Below, in pieces: positions 1-8,181 of a stretch of 64,000 nucleotides of DNA. The stretch is taken from contig CAZXJI010000001.1 of assembly GCA_964640955.1 (NCBI GenBank), forward strand, positions 124,001-188,000. Direction: 5' to 3'. Every line of letters starts with the position of its first letter. Position 1 is the first letter of the stretch. The DNA comes from CAXXOK01 sp964640955 (GTDB lineage Bacteria > Bacillota > Clostridia > Christensenellales > Aristaeellaceae). The notes beneath the pieces are model-generated. The model saw only the letters and a program-made list of their open reading frames with translations, ran no database searches and was not told the origin of the DNA. The position numbers and the translations under genes were made by a program.

Positions 1-409
1 CGCGCGGCAGAAGCGGCAGGGGCTTTTTGAGCGCCGGGTCGAACAGCCCTTCCTTTTCCAGCTTCTTTTTAAGCTGCTCCATGCGCAGGTACAGCTCCCC
101 CACGCCGTCGGGCTCCATGGCGTCGGCGTAGAACTGGTAGGAGCCGGTTTTGACGTACAGCCCCACGCTCCCGGTGAGCGTCACCTGCGCGCCGTCCCTG
201 GGCACGAATCGTACGCCCGAGGCGGCGGAGCGGAACATGACGCAGCCGATGGCGCTGTTCGCATCCTTGAGGGTGAAGTACCAGTGTCCGGACACGTGAC
301 GCTTGAAGTTGCTCAGCTCGCCGCGCAGGCGGATGCCGTGCAGCATCGGGTCGCCCGCGAGGGTGCGGCGCACGTACTCGTTGAGCTCCTCGACCGTCAG
401 CGTCAGCAT
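1..409 (-). CDS. xseA: exodeoxyribonuclease VII large subunit, N-terminal part (cut by window edge)
   Basis: The first 136 codons of a minus-strand gene are present and the rest lies beyond the window. The translation starts MLTLTVEELNEYVRRTL and continues with an OB-fold of the XseA type (GELSNFKRHVSGHWYF, then CVMFRSAASGVRF). XseA with XseB forms exonuclease VII, which degrades single-stranded DNA to oligonucleotides. The ATG at 409-407 follows a GAGGAG ribosome binding site. It begins 10 bases after folD stops, so it is the distal gene of the nusB-folD transcription unit. The catalytic domain cannot be seen. Confidence 0.9.
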   Translation of the reverse strand, partial: MLTLTVEELNEYVRRTLAGDPMLHGIRLRGELSNFKRHVSGHWYFTLKDANSAIGCVMFRSAASGVRFVPRDGAQVTLTGSVGLYVKTGSYQFYADAMEPDGVGELYLRMEQLKKKLEKEGLFDPALKKPLPLLPR

Positions 410-419
410 CGTACTCTCC

Positions 420-1274
420 TCATCCCTGCGCCAAGGCGCGTTCCGCCGCCTCGACGGTATTGCTCATGAGCATGGCGACGGTCATGCGCCCCACACCGCC
501 GGGCACGGGGGTCAGGTAGCCCGCCACCTCGCGAACGCCTTCAAAATCCACGTCGCCGCGGAACTTGCCGTCTACCCGGTTCATGCCCACGTCGATCACC
601 GCCGCGCCGGGCTTGACCATGTCGGCCGTCACCAGCCCCGGCCTGCCCACGGCGGCCACCAGAATATCCGCGCCCCGGGTATGGTCGGCCAGGTCTCTCG
701 TGCGGCTGTGGCAGATGGTGACCGTTGCGTTTTCCCGAAGCAGCAGCATCGCCATGGGCCGCCCCACGATGCCGCTTCGGCCGATGACCACGGCGTTTTT
801 GCCTTCGATGGGGATGTTGGCCGACTTCAGCATGTACAGCGCGCCCTTGGGCGTGCAGGCCACCGGGCCCGGCTCGCCGCGCATCATCTTGCCGGTGTTG
901 ATGTCGTGCAGGCCGTCGGCGTCCTTCTCTGGCAAAATCAGGGCCAGCGCGCGGGACGCGTCCAGCTGTTTGGGCAGGGGGAACTGCACCAGCAGGCCGT
1001 GAATGGCCGGATCGGCGTTGGCCTTGCGGATTTCCGCTTCCAGCGCCTCCTGCGTGGTATCGGCTGGCATGCGCACGGTTTTGGACGCAATGCCCAGCCG
1101 CCCGCAGGCCTTCTCCTTGTTGCCCACGTAGAGCTGGCTGGCCGGATCCTCCCCCACGAGGATCACACAGAGGCCGGGCGTCAGCCCTTTCTTAAGCAGC
1201 GCGTCCACGCGTACCTTGAGCTCCGCCTCCACCTGCTGGGAAAGCGCCTTCCCGTCCAATAGCTGTGCCGCCAT
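420..1274 (-). CDS. folD: bifunctional methylenetetrahydrofolate dehydrogenase / methenyl-THF cyclohydrolase
   Basis: This 284-residue FolD is of normal family length. FolD interconverts 5,10-methylene-THF, methenyl-THF and 10-formyl-THF, using NADP(H) in most bacteria, to supply one-carbon units. Visible signatures are YVGNKEKAC with the catalytic lysine near residue 55, QFPLPKQLD, the dinucleotide-binding GRSGIVGRPM and the C-terminal TPVPGGVGRMT. The ATG at 1274 has an AGGAG site, so the longer upstream reading frame is not used. It sits between the TsaD paralogue and xseA, a common clostridial order. Cofactor preference cannot be read from sequence. Confidence 0.96.
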   Translation of the reverse strand: MAAQLLDGKALSQQVEAELKVRVDALLKKGLTPGLCVILVGEDPASQLYVGNKEKACGRLGIASKTVRMPADTTQEALEAEIRKANADPAIHGLLVQFPLPKQLDASRALALILPEKDADGLHDINTGKMMRGEPGPVACTPKGALYMLKSANIPIEGKNAVVIGRSGIVGRPMAMLLLRENATVTICHSRTRDLADHTRGADILVAAVGRPGLVTADMVKPGAAVIDVGMNRVDGKFRGDVDFEGVREVAGYLTPVPGGVGRMTVAMLMSNTVEAAERALAQG

Positions 1275-1312
1275 AGCGTCTCCTTCCCGGCGGAAACGTC
1301 CGCCGACCGTCG

Positions 1313-2278
1313 TTAAGTATCCGCCTGCGAGGCGAGGTAGCGCCGGATGCCCAGCCACGCGACCCCGGCGGCGTTATCGCCGCTGTATTCGGGTTTCCCG
1401 AAGCGGACTTCCGCCCCGCAGCCGAGTTTGTTCAGCCGCTTTACGACCCTGTCCCTCAGCAGCGCCGAGGAGGCCACGCCGCCCACGACCAGCGCCTGCC
1501 CTACGCCCGTTTCCCGGCACGCCGCCGCAAGCATGCGCGCCACGGTGCGGGCGAGCAGGTCGAAGGTTTCCAGCGCGATCTTGCCGTACGGGTACGTTTC
1601 CTGCTCGACCCACTGCCGGCAGCGGGTCTCCGCGCCGGACAGGTGGCAGTCCAGGTCCCCGCGCGTCAGGCTCGCGGGCAAAAGCGCCTCGGCCGGTCCC
1701 GGCCAAGCAAGCGCGAGCTTTTCCAGCTCCGGCCCCGCGGGAAACGGAAGCCCCATGCGCACTCCGACGCGGTCGATCAGCTGGCCCGCGTGCAGATCCA
1801 GCGACGTGCCCAGCGCCGTCAGCGCCCCGCCGTCGGAGAGCAGCAGCTCGGTCGTGCCGCCGCTCAGGTGCAGGGCGACGAAGCGTTCGTCCATCGGCGG
1901 CAGGTAAAGCTGCCCGGCCGCGATATGCCCCTGCTGATGGCTGACCCGGTAGCAGGGCACGTTAAGCAGCCCCGCCAGGGTTTCCGCGTGCCCCAGGCCT
2001 ACGGTAAACACGGGCATGTAGCTGTCCTCCCGGTCGCGGGGCGCGCACGAGGCGCACGTCGCGCGGATGGCCGCGCCGTTCAGCGCCAATCGCATGTCCT
2101 CCGCGAGCAAAGGCATTTGCCTGACATGCGCAAAAACGGCCTCGCTCTGGCGAAGGCCGCGCTGTCCGCTTGGAACCGGTAACAACATCCGCCGGGACGC
2201 CACGACGTTTCCCCGCGTATCCACCGCCGCCACGGAGGTGGTGTAACAGCTGGTGTCAAAGCCGATCGCAACGTCCAA
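1313..2278 (-). CDS. TsaD/Kae1-family (M22) paralogue
   Basis: This 321-residue protein of the ASKHA/Kae1 fold starts with MDVAIGFDTSCYTTS, like TsaD (IETSCDETS). It carries an HxxGH metal motif (SHQQGHIAAG, near residue 113), a GGTTEL phosphate loop, and a late GDNAAG with the usual aspartate ligand. True TsaD makes the t6A37 modification of tRNA with TsaB and TsaE. This copy lies between nusB and folD with neither partner nearby and differs through the middle, so I read it as the paralogue found in many Clostridia at this locus, function unproven. The start is TTG, 9 bases after an AAGGA site inside the end of nusB. Confidence 0.75.
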   Translation of the reverse strand: MDVAIGFDTSCYTTSVAAVDTRGNVVASRRMLLPVPSGQRGLRQSEAVFAHVRQMPLLAEDMRLALNGAAIRATCASCAPRDREDSYMPVFTVGLGHAETLAGLLNVPCYRVSHQQGHIAAGQLYLPPMDERFVALHLSGGTTELLLSDGGALTALGTSLDLHAGQLIDRVGVRMGLPFPAGPELEKLALAWPGPAEALLPASLTRGDLDCHLSGAETRCRQWVEQETYPYGKIALETFDLLARTVARMLAAACRETGVGQALVVGGVASSALLRDRVVKRLNKLGCGAEVRFGKPEYSGDNAAGVAWLGIRRYLASQADT

Positions 2279-2283
2279 GGCGC

Positions 2284-2715
2284 TCAGTCCTTCCGCTTGT
2301 CGCGGCCGATCGCCCCCAGCACGCCGTTGATGTACCGGCCGCTCTTGGGCTCGCTGTAGCGATCCGCCAGCTCCATCGCCTCGCTGATGGAGACGTTCTG
2401 GGGCACGTCGTTACGGTAGCAAAGCTCGTAGGCCGACAGGCGAAGGATGCTCAGGTCCACCCACGCGACCCTTTCCAGCGTCCAATCCCCGCTGCTGTGC
2501 TCGTCGATCAGCCTGTCCAGCTCCGCGGCATGCGCCTGAACGCCGCCAACCACGTCGTGGATGTAGGCCCGGTCGTCCGCGGTCGGCTCGGTTTCCTTTC
2601 CGTCCGGAGAAAGCTGCTCGTAGATCATCCCAAGCGTTTCGTCGTCCGCATCGCCGCCCGACAGGCGGCCGTACAGCAATTGCATCGCGGCCTGCCGGGC
2701 CACTGATCGAGCCAT
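2284..2715 (-). CDS. nusB: transcription antitermination factor NusB
   Basis: A 143-residue protein of the normal NusB length, with the N-terminal MARSVARQAAMQLLY helix and the C-terminal YINGVLGAIGRD motif. NusB binds boxA RNA with NusE (S10) during rRNA antitermination. The first half has a slightly acidic insertion (GGDADDET). It is preceded by a GGAGTG site and followed after 5 bases by the TsaD paralogue. It closes the asp23-amaP-DUF2273 group, a typical clostridial linkage. Confidence 0.95.
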   Translation of the reverse strand: MARSVARQAAMQLLYGRLSGGDADDETLGMIYEQLSPDGKETEPTADDRAYIHDVVGGVQAHAAELDRLIDEHSSGDWTLERVAWVDLSILRLSAYELCYRNDVPQNVSISEAMELADRYSEPKSGRYINGVLGAIGRDKRKD

Positions 2716-2743
2716 TGGTTACACTCCGTTTCTAAACTTCGCT

Positions 2744-2971
2744 TCACTCGCCCCTGGGGGGAAAGAGGCGGTTGATGGTTTTTTTCACAAAGGCCGTCTT
2801 GTCGCCGCGGGAGCCCAGCCAGTACCCCAGCCCGAACAGCAGGCAGACCAGCAGGGTCTTGAAAAAGCCCAGAAAAATGAGCATGAAGGCGATGGCCGCG
2901 CCCGCCGCGCCGAGCATCAGCCCGCATTGCGGCGTACCGATTCTGTTCCAGTTTCCGTTGGGGTTTTCCAT
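2744..2971 (-). CDS. DUF2273 small membrane protein
   Basis: A 75-residue protein with two hydrophobic stretches (about residues 17-36 and 38-53) and a basic C-terminus (KKTINRLFPPRG). The tandem helices joined by a short turn, and the position directly after amaP and asp23, match DUF2273. In staphylococci and other Firmicutes this family sits with AmaP, which tethers Asp23 to the membrane. No enzymatic motif is visible. The ATG follows a GGAGG site and it lies 13 bases after amaP. Confidence 0.8.
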   Translation of the reverse strand: MENPNGNWNRIGTPQCGLMLGAAGAAIAFMLIFLGFFKTLLVCLLFGLGYWLGSRGDKTAFVKKTINRLFPPRGE

Positions 2972-2984
2972 ATCGCCGCCTCCG

Positions 2985-3947
2985 TTACGCTAATCTGTCG
3001 TTTTCGGTCTCGTCCCGTCCCGTATCCGGGGCGTCCGGTTCCGCCGCGGGTTCCGCGGCCGCTTCCGCCGCTTCGTACGCTTCCCCGGCGGGCGCCTCCT
3101 CCGGCTCGGGCTGCACGGCGAGCGCTTCCGCCGCAATCGGCGCTTCCACTTCGGTCGGCGTTTCCGCCGCCCCGGCGTCCGCCTTTTCCTGCGGCTTCGC
3201 TTCCTCCAGAACATCCGCTACGGGCGCCTGCGGAACGATCTGCGGCTTCTCCTCGTGCTTGAACAGCCGCTGGTGCAGCGGCTCCCGCTTGGGCTTGGGT
3301 TCCTCGCCGTTTTCCCGGGGCAAGGCGTTATGCAGGCTGCTGACCACCTTGCCGGCCTTGTCGGCCGCGTCGGCGTCCGCCTTGAGCGTGTCGCCGGTCA
3401 CGTCGCACGCGGTCGGGGCGAGCGTGTTGTTGGTTTCCACCATCACGCGCACTTCCCGGACGTCCACGCCGGAGCAGGAGGTGATATATTGCTTGATCTG
3501 CTTTTGCAGGGCGCTGACGGTGATGGGGATGTTCACCCCGCCGGCCAGCGAGATGCGAATGGCGACCACCACGCCGTCGCGCACGTGGTGGATGCGGGTG
3601 GACGCCACCTTCAGCTCGTCGTGCGAATCGATGCATTTGCGCACCATGTTCTCCATGGCGCTCATGGAAATGCTCAGATCGCCGTATTCCGTATGCTGGG
3701 CGATAAAGCCCTTCTCCCTGCCGGAGCGGAAAAGCAGCGTCACGCCGCGCAGCCCCAGAAAGCAAAGCGCCACGGCCGCGGCCACCATGACCGCCCGCTG
3801 CCAGAAAACGTATTCCCTCGTTACGAAGGAAAGGTCCAGCGTAAAGGGAAAGATTCCCGCGCCGAACACGAAAAGCCCTACGCCGATCACCAGGATGATC
3901 AGCCCGGAAACGGCCGACAGCACGCGGTCGATAAACTTGAACCTCAC
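2985..3947 (-). CDS. amaP: alkaline-shock anchoring protein AmaP with long acidic tail
   Basis: A 320-residue protein. Two N-terminal membrane helices (about residues 7-31 and 48-68) are followed by an Asp23-like domain (about 75-190, with VKSVxxR-type strands). AmaP anchors Asp23 at the inner face of the membrane and belongs to the cell-envelope stress response. From about residue 215 to the end the protein is a low-complexity tail rich in Ala, Glu and Pro, so it is much longer than typical AmaP (about 180-200 residues). The GTG at 3947 lies 6 bases after AAGGAGGGG and replaces the longer upstream frame. It is followed by DUF2273. Confidence 0.85.
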   Translation of the reverse strand: MRFKFIDRVLSAVSGLIILVIGVGLFVFGAGIFPFTLDLSFVTREYVFWQRAVMVAAAVALCFLGLRGVTLLFRSGREKGFIAQHTEYGDLSISMSAMENMVRKCIDSHDELKVASTRIHHVRDGVVVAIRISLAGGVNIPITVSALQKQIKQYITSCSGVDVREVRVMVETNNTLAPTACDVTGDTLKADADAADKAGKVVSSLHNALPRENGEEPKPKREPLHQRLFKHEEKPQIVPQAPVADVLEEAKPQEKADAGAAETPTEVEAPIAAEALAVQPEPEEAPAGEAYEAAEAAAEPAAEPDAPDTGRDETENDRLA

Positions 3948-4022
3948 AGTTACCCCTCCTTGCCGATGCACACGCCGCAAAGCAAACCCCAAAAGACTCC
4001 CTGCGGTCTTTCGGGGCGAAAT

Positions 4023-4775
4023 TTACGCCTGCGCCTCAGGCTCGGCCTTCGCGGCGGGATCGTCGCCGGCCGGTTCGGCCTCGGGCGAATCCGCGTCGGT
4101 CGCGGCCGTCTCCGGTTCCGCGGGCGCGTCGGCCTTCGAAGAGCGTTTGTTCTTGGCGGCTTTTTTGCGTTTCTCGGGCCTCGCCGGCTCGGGTTCCGCT
4201 TCCTTCGCGGGCGTCTCCTCGGCGGCGGGAGCGATTTCGGCGGGCGCCTCCGCGTCCGTCGCATCGGGGACGGGCGCTTCGGGAACGGGCTGCGTTACTT
4301 CCGGATCGGCCTTCGCGGGCGGAGCTTCCGGCTCCGTGCCGGCGGTCACCTTTTCAAGCTCCGCGCTGGCCAGGCTCGCCTGGAACTCCTTGTTTTCCTT
4401 TTCAAAGCTCACGCCCTGCACGTGCACGTCCACGCGCACCACGTGCAGCCCGGTCATGGTTTCGATGGCCTTGCGAACGCTTTCCTGCACGTTGAGCGCG
4501 GCCGTCTGGATGGGCGTGCCGTATTCCACGATCACGTACAGGTCGACCGACGCCTCCTCGGAGCCGATTTCGACCTTCACGCCTTTGGTGATGTTGCGGT
4601 TGCGGCCAAAAACTTCGGAAATGCCGCCGCTGGTGCACATTCCCGCGATACCTTCCACCTCGTTGGCGGCCACGCCCGCGATGATCGCAATAACTTCGTT
4701 CGCATAGGTGATGGTTCCGGTCGAATCATCGTCCCTGCGCAAGCTCAAAGGCAGGTTGTCCTTCTTTGCGGCCAC
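4023..4775 (-). CDS. asp23: Asp23/Gls24 family envelope stress-response protein with A/P/E-rich tail
   Basis: A 250-residue protein. Residues 10-125 form an Asp23/Gls24 domain (GTITYANEVIAIIAG, ANEVEGIAGMCTSG, VDLYVIVEYGTPI). This family is abundant, cytoplasmic and tethered to the membrane by AmaP. From about residue 135 the protein becomes a long Ala/Pro/Glu/Asp-rich tail with one basic island (EKRKKAAKNKRSSK). Typical Asp23 is about 120-170 residues. Two GTG codons are possible, and the one at 4775 has the better 8-base spacing from AGGAGG. A strong promoter lies directly upstream, so this is the first gene of asp23-amaP-DUF2273-nusB. Confidence 0.88.
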   Translation of the reverse strand: MAAKKDNLPLSLRRDDDSTGTITYANEVIAIIAGVAANEVEGIAGMCTSGGISEVFGRNRNITKGVKVEIGSEEASVDLYVIVEYGTPIQTAALNVQESVRKAIETMTGLHVVRVDVHVQGVSFEKENKEFQASLASAELEKVTAGTEPEAPPAKADPEVTQPVPEAPVPDATDAEAPAEIAPAAEETPAKEAEPEPARPEKRKKAAKNKRSSKADAPAEPETAATDADSPEAEPAGDDPAAKAEPEAQA

Positions 4776-4812
4776 GCCACACACCTCCTATGGTTCATGG
4801 TTTCCAAAGCGT

Positions 4813-4841
4813 AGTATAACAGATTTTCCCGCGATTGACAA
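4813..4841 (-). promoter_or_regulatory. sigma-A promoter of the asp23 operon
   Basis: On the minus strand a TTGTCA -35 box (4841-4836) and a TATACT -10 box (4818-4813) are separated by 17 bases. Transcription would begin about 35 bases before the asp23 start. Confidence 0.75.
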
Positions 4842-4942
4842 CGCCGCGGGCGTAAATTGTAGCCCGCGGCGCCGCGCCCCGGCAAAGCCCGCGCCCTCCC
4901 CCGCCGCGTAAGGCGCGCGGCCGGGAAGGACGCGGGGAGTCT

Positions 4943-6715
4943 TTACCTGTCGATCTTGATCTTGAGGGTGTCCAGCTGCTGGGGCTGGACATCGGCGGGG
5001 GTATCCATCATCAGGCACACGCCGTTCTGAATTTTGGGGAAGGCGAGCACGTCGCGCAGGCTGTCCGCGCCGGCGAGGATCATCACGAGGCGGTCGATGC
5101 CGAAGGCGAAGCCGCCGTGCGGGGGCGTGCCGTACTGGAACGCCTCCAGCAGGAAGCCGAACTTCTCCTGCGCTTCCTCCGGCGTCAGCCCGATCAGGCT
5201 AAACATTTTCGCCTGCAGGTCGCTCTGATGGATACGGATGGAGCCGCTGCCCATCTCGATGCCGTTTAAGACCAGGTCGTACGATTTGGCGCGCACCGCG
5301 CCGGGATCGGTCTCCATCAGGGCCACGTCCTCGTCCATAACGGCGGTGAAGGGGTGGTGCTCCGCCACGAAGCGGTTTTCCTCCTCGTCCCAGGAGACCA
5401 GCGGGAACTCGGTAATCCAGAGCAGGTCGTATCGCGAGGGGTCGATCAGCCCCAGTTCCCTGCCCAGGCGAAGGCGCAGTTGCCCCATGGCGGTCAGCGC
5501 GACCAGCCGGCGGTCGGCGATCACGAACAGCGCGTCGCCGGGCCCGCAATCCATCTTCGCAAGCAGTTTGTGCATGCTGTCGCCCTGCATGGCCTTGGCG
5601 AAGGAGGAGCGAACGCTCCCGTCCTCGCCCGGCACGGCCCAGGCCAGGCCCTTGACGTGATAGGTTTTTACAAACTCGCCCAGCGCGTCCAGCTCGCGGC
5701 GGCTCAGGTGCCCCGCGCCCTTGGCGCAGATGGCGCACACCGTCTGCCCCTGCGCGAGCGCGTTTTCGAACACCGCGAAGCCGCAGCCCGCGACCGTTTC
5801 GCCCACGTCGGCGATCTCCATGCCGAAGCGGGTGTCGGGTTTGTCGCTGCCGAAGCGCGCCATGGCGTCCCGCCAGGTGAGGCGCTTCAGCGGCAGCGGA
5901 ACCTCAAGCCCCATCACGTCGCGGAACACGCGCTGAAACGCGCCTTCCACCACGGTCTGGATGTCCTTGGGCTCCACGAAGCTCATTTCCAGGTCGAACT
6001 GGGTGAACTCCGGCTGACGGTCGGCGCGGCCGTCCTCGTCGCGGAAGCAGCGGGCGATCTGGTAATAGCGGTCGAGGCCGGAGAGCATCAGCAGCTGCTT
6101 GTAGATCTGCGGGCTTTGCGGCAACGCGTAAAACAGGCCGGGCTTTTGGCGGTAGGGCACCAGATAGTCGCGCGCGCCCTCCGGCGTGGACTTGGTGAGG
6201 ATGGGCGTTTCCACCTCCACAAAGTCCTTTTCGTCGATGTAATTGCGCAAAGTCCTTACCACGCGGTGGCGGAAGCGGAGCATGTTCTGCATGCTCGGCC
6301 TGCGCAGGTCGAGGTAACGGTATTTGAGGCGCACGGCCTCCTGCTCGCTTACGTTGTCGTCAATGTAGATGGGCGGGGTCTTGCTCGGGTTGAGGACGGC
6401 AAGGCTCTCGGCGGCCACTTCCACCGCGCCGGTCGCCATGCTTTCGTTTACGGCGTCGGCGGCGCGTTTGCGCACCGTTCCCGTCGCCTGAACCACAAAC
6501 TCCCCGCGCAGGCTTTCCGCCAGGGCGAAGGTTTCGCCGTTAAGCGCGGTCGAGTCGAACACCACCTGCACGATGCCGGTATGGTCGCGCAGCCATACGA
6601 AAATCAGCCCGCCCAGGTTACGGGCACGCTGCACCCAGCCCTGCAATACGACCTGTTTGCCGGTTTCGCCGGGCAGCACCTCGCCGCACATATGCGTGCG
6701 TTTGAGCATCCCCAT
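4943..6715 (-). CDS. aspS: aspartyl-tRNA synthetase
   Basis: A 590-residue class II synthetase of bacterial type, the normal length. The N-terminal OB anticodon-binding domain (QGWVQRARNLGGLIFVWLRD, about 23-42) is followed by class II motif 2 (RCFRDEDGRADRQPEFTQ, about 222-239), a bacterial GAD insertion, and motif 3 (GFAFGIDRLVMILAG, about 545-559). It charges tRNA-Asp; whether it also mischarges tRNA-Asn cannot be judged here. The start is 3 bases after hisS stops, with a GAGGAGG site inside the end of hisS, so the two are co-transcribed and translationally close. Confidence 0.97.
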   Translation of the reverse strand: MGMLKRTHMCGEVLPGETGKQVVLQGWVQRARNLGGLIFVWLRDHTGIVQVVFDSTALNGETFALAESLRGEFVVQATGTVRKRAADAVNESMATGAVEVAAESLAVLNPSKTPPIYIDDNVSEQEAVRLKYRYLDLRRPSMQNMLRFRHRVVRTLRNYIDEKDFVEVETPILTKSTPEGARDYLVPYRQKPGLFYALPQSPQIYKQLLMLSGLDRYYQIARCFRDEDGRADRQPEFTQFDLEMSFVEPKDIQTVVEGAFQRVFRDVMGLEVPLPLKRLTWRDAMARFGSDKPDTRFGMEIADVGETVAGCGFAVFENALAQGQTVCAICAKGAGHLSRRELDALGEFVKTYHVKGLAWAVPGEDGSVRSSFAKAMQGDSMHKLLAKMDCGPGDALFVIADRRLVALTAMGQLRLRLGRELGLIDPSRYDLLWITEFPLVSWDEEENRFVAEHHPFTAVMDEDVALMETDPGAVRAKSYDLVLNGIEMGSGSIRIHQSDLQAKMFSLIGLTPEEAQEKFGFLLEAFQYGTPPHGGFAFGIDRLVMILAGADSLRDVLAFPKIQNGVCLMMDTPADVQPQQLDTLKIKIDR

Positions 6716-6718
6716 CCG

Positions 6719-8014
6719 TTAGGCCTCCTCGTTTTCCGCTTTGACGAGCCGTTTGAGCGTCTCGGGCGCATCCGTGGTCGGCACCTGCGTTTCCTCCCGG
6801 GTCGCCATGTTGCGAAGGGTGATCGCCCCCTTGGCGATCTCGTCCTCCCCCAGCACGGTCACATAGGCCGCGCCGAGCTTGTCGGCATACTTGAACTGCG
6901 CTTTCAGGCTGCGCCCGGCGTGATCCATATCCGCCCTGATCCCGACCTTGCGAAACGCAAGCGTCAGTTTGAAGGCGTCCGCCGCCAGTTCCCGGTTGAG
7001 GCTGGCGACGAACACGTCCGGCGCGCCGCTCAGCGGGCGTATCTTCTTTTCGGCTTCCGGCAGCGCGTCGTAAAGCATCATCACGCGCTCCATGCCCATG
7101 CCGAAGCCCACCGCGGGGATGTCCGGCCCGCCGATTTCTTCCACGAGCCTGTCGTAGCGGCCGCCGCCGCAGGCGGTCAGCGTGCCGTTTTCCGTTTCGG
7201 CGGTCAGTTCGAACACGGTTTTGGTATAGTAATCCAGTCCGCGCACGATGCCCGTGTCCACCACGAAGGGAACGTCCGCGGCCGTGAGGTAGCGTTTCAG
7301 ATCCTCGAAATGCGCGCGGCACTCGTCGCAAAGGCAGTCCAGCATCCGGGGCGCGTCCGTAAGCTCCGCCTGACAGGCGGGATTCTTGCAGTCCAGCACG
7401 CGAAGGGGGTTGGTTTCGGTGCGCTCCACGCAGTCCCTGCAGAGCCGGTCGGTGCGCGCGTGCAGATAATCGCGGAGCTTCTGCTGGTAGGCGGGACGGC
7501 ACACGGGGCAGCCGATGGAGTTGATGCGCAGCGTAAGGCCCGTAAGCCCGACGCCGTTTAAAACGTCCTGGGCCAGCAGGATCAGCTCCGCATCGGCCGA
7601 AGCCTCCCTGGCGCCGAAGCACTCCATGCCGAACTGGTGGTGCTCCCGAAGCCTGCCCGCCTGCGGGGATTCGTAGCGGAAATGCGGCGAGTATACATAG
7701 TAAAGCTTCACCGGCAACGCCTGCGCATACAGTCCCGATTCGATAAAGGCGCGCACGGCCCCGGCGGTGGTCTCGGGCTTCAGGGTTACGGAGCGGTCGC
7801 CCCGGTCCTTGAAGGTGTACATCTCCTTGCGAACCACGTCGCTGCTTTCGCCCACCGAGCGCAGGAAAAGCTCCGTATGCTCGAAAACCGGCGTGCGGAT
7901 CTCCTGATAACCGGCCAGCCGGGCCGTTTTGCGCATCAAGGCTTCCATCGCCTGGTAGCGGGCGCTCTCGGGCGGCAGTACGTCCTTGGTTCCCCGGGGG
8001 ATGTGCGTAAGCAT
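6719..8014 (-). CDS. hisS: histidyl-tRNA synthetase
   Basis: A 431-residue class II synthetase. Signatures are the N-terminal IPRGTKDVLPPE, motif 2 with HFRYESPQAGRLREHHQFG, the histidine-specific GIVRGLDYYTKT, the glycine-rich CGGGRYDRL and motif 3 GFGMGMERVMML. It also has four CxxC-type pairs in the region around residues 170-245 (CPVC, CRDC, CKNPAC, CLCDEC), which could bind zinc; such pairs occur in some clostridial HisRS. The ATG at 8014 is 8 bases after GAGG and is preferred over the GTG at 8023. A consensus promoter lies just upstream and no T-box leader fits. Confidence 0.96.
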   Translation of the reverse strand: MLTHIPRGTKDVLPPESARYQAMEALMRKTARLAGYQEIRTPVFEHTELFLRSVGESSDVVRKEMYTFKDRGDRSVTLKPETTAGAVRAFIESGLYAQALPVKLYYVYSPHFRYESPQAGRLREHHQFGMECFGAREASADAELILLAQDVLNGVGLTGLTLRINSIGCPVCRPAYQQKLRDYLHARTDRLCRDCVERTETNPLRVLDCKNPACQAELTDAPRMLDCLCDECRAHFEDLKRYLTAADVPFVVDTGIVRGLDYYTKTVFELTAETENGTLTACGGGRYDRLVEEIGGPDIPAVGFGMGMERVMMLYDALPEAEKKIRPLSGAPDVFVASLNRELAADAFKLTLAFRKVGIRADMDHAGRSLKAQFKYADKLGAAYVTVLGEDEIAKGAITLRNMATREETQVPTTDAPETLKRLVKAENEEA

Positions 8015-8045
8015 CGCTTTCACCTCAAAAGTACGGTTAATGTGG

Positions 8046-8088
8046 ATTATACACGCGCGTTCTTCGCGTTGTCAAGGCGAAGAACGCG
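8046..8088 (-). promoter_or_regulatory. hisS-aspS promoter overlapped by a perfect inverted repeat
   Basis: On the minus strand a consensus TTGACA (8075-8070) and a consensus TATAAT (8051-8046) are 18 bases apart. A perfect 12-base inverted repeat (CGCGTTCTTCGC at 8056-8067, its complement at 8077-8088) has the -35 box in its 9-base centre and one arm in the spacer. No T-tract follows, so it does not look like a terminator of ftsK. It has the geometry of a repressor operator. The promoter is well supported; operator function is inferred. Confidence 0.75.
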
Positions 8089-8181
8089 TTTGTGCGCAAG
8101 GGTTTTGGCAAAGCGCCGGCGGGAAGGCCGCGCCCGCGGCGCGTTTCCCCCGGCGCTCCGTTCCTGCACGATCGGCGCGGC

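Noticed and set aside
8015..8181. A T-box riboswitch in front of hisS
   Set aside because: The promoter starts transcription only about 25 bases before the start codon, so no room exists for a T-box leader.
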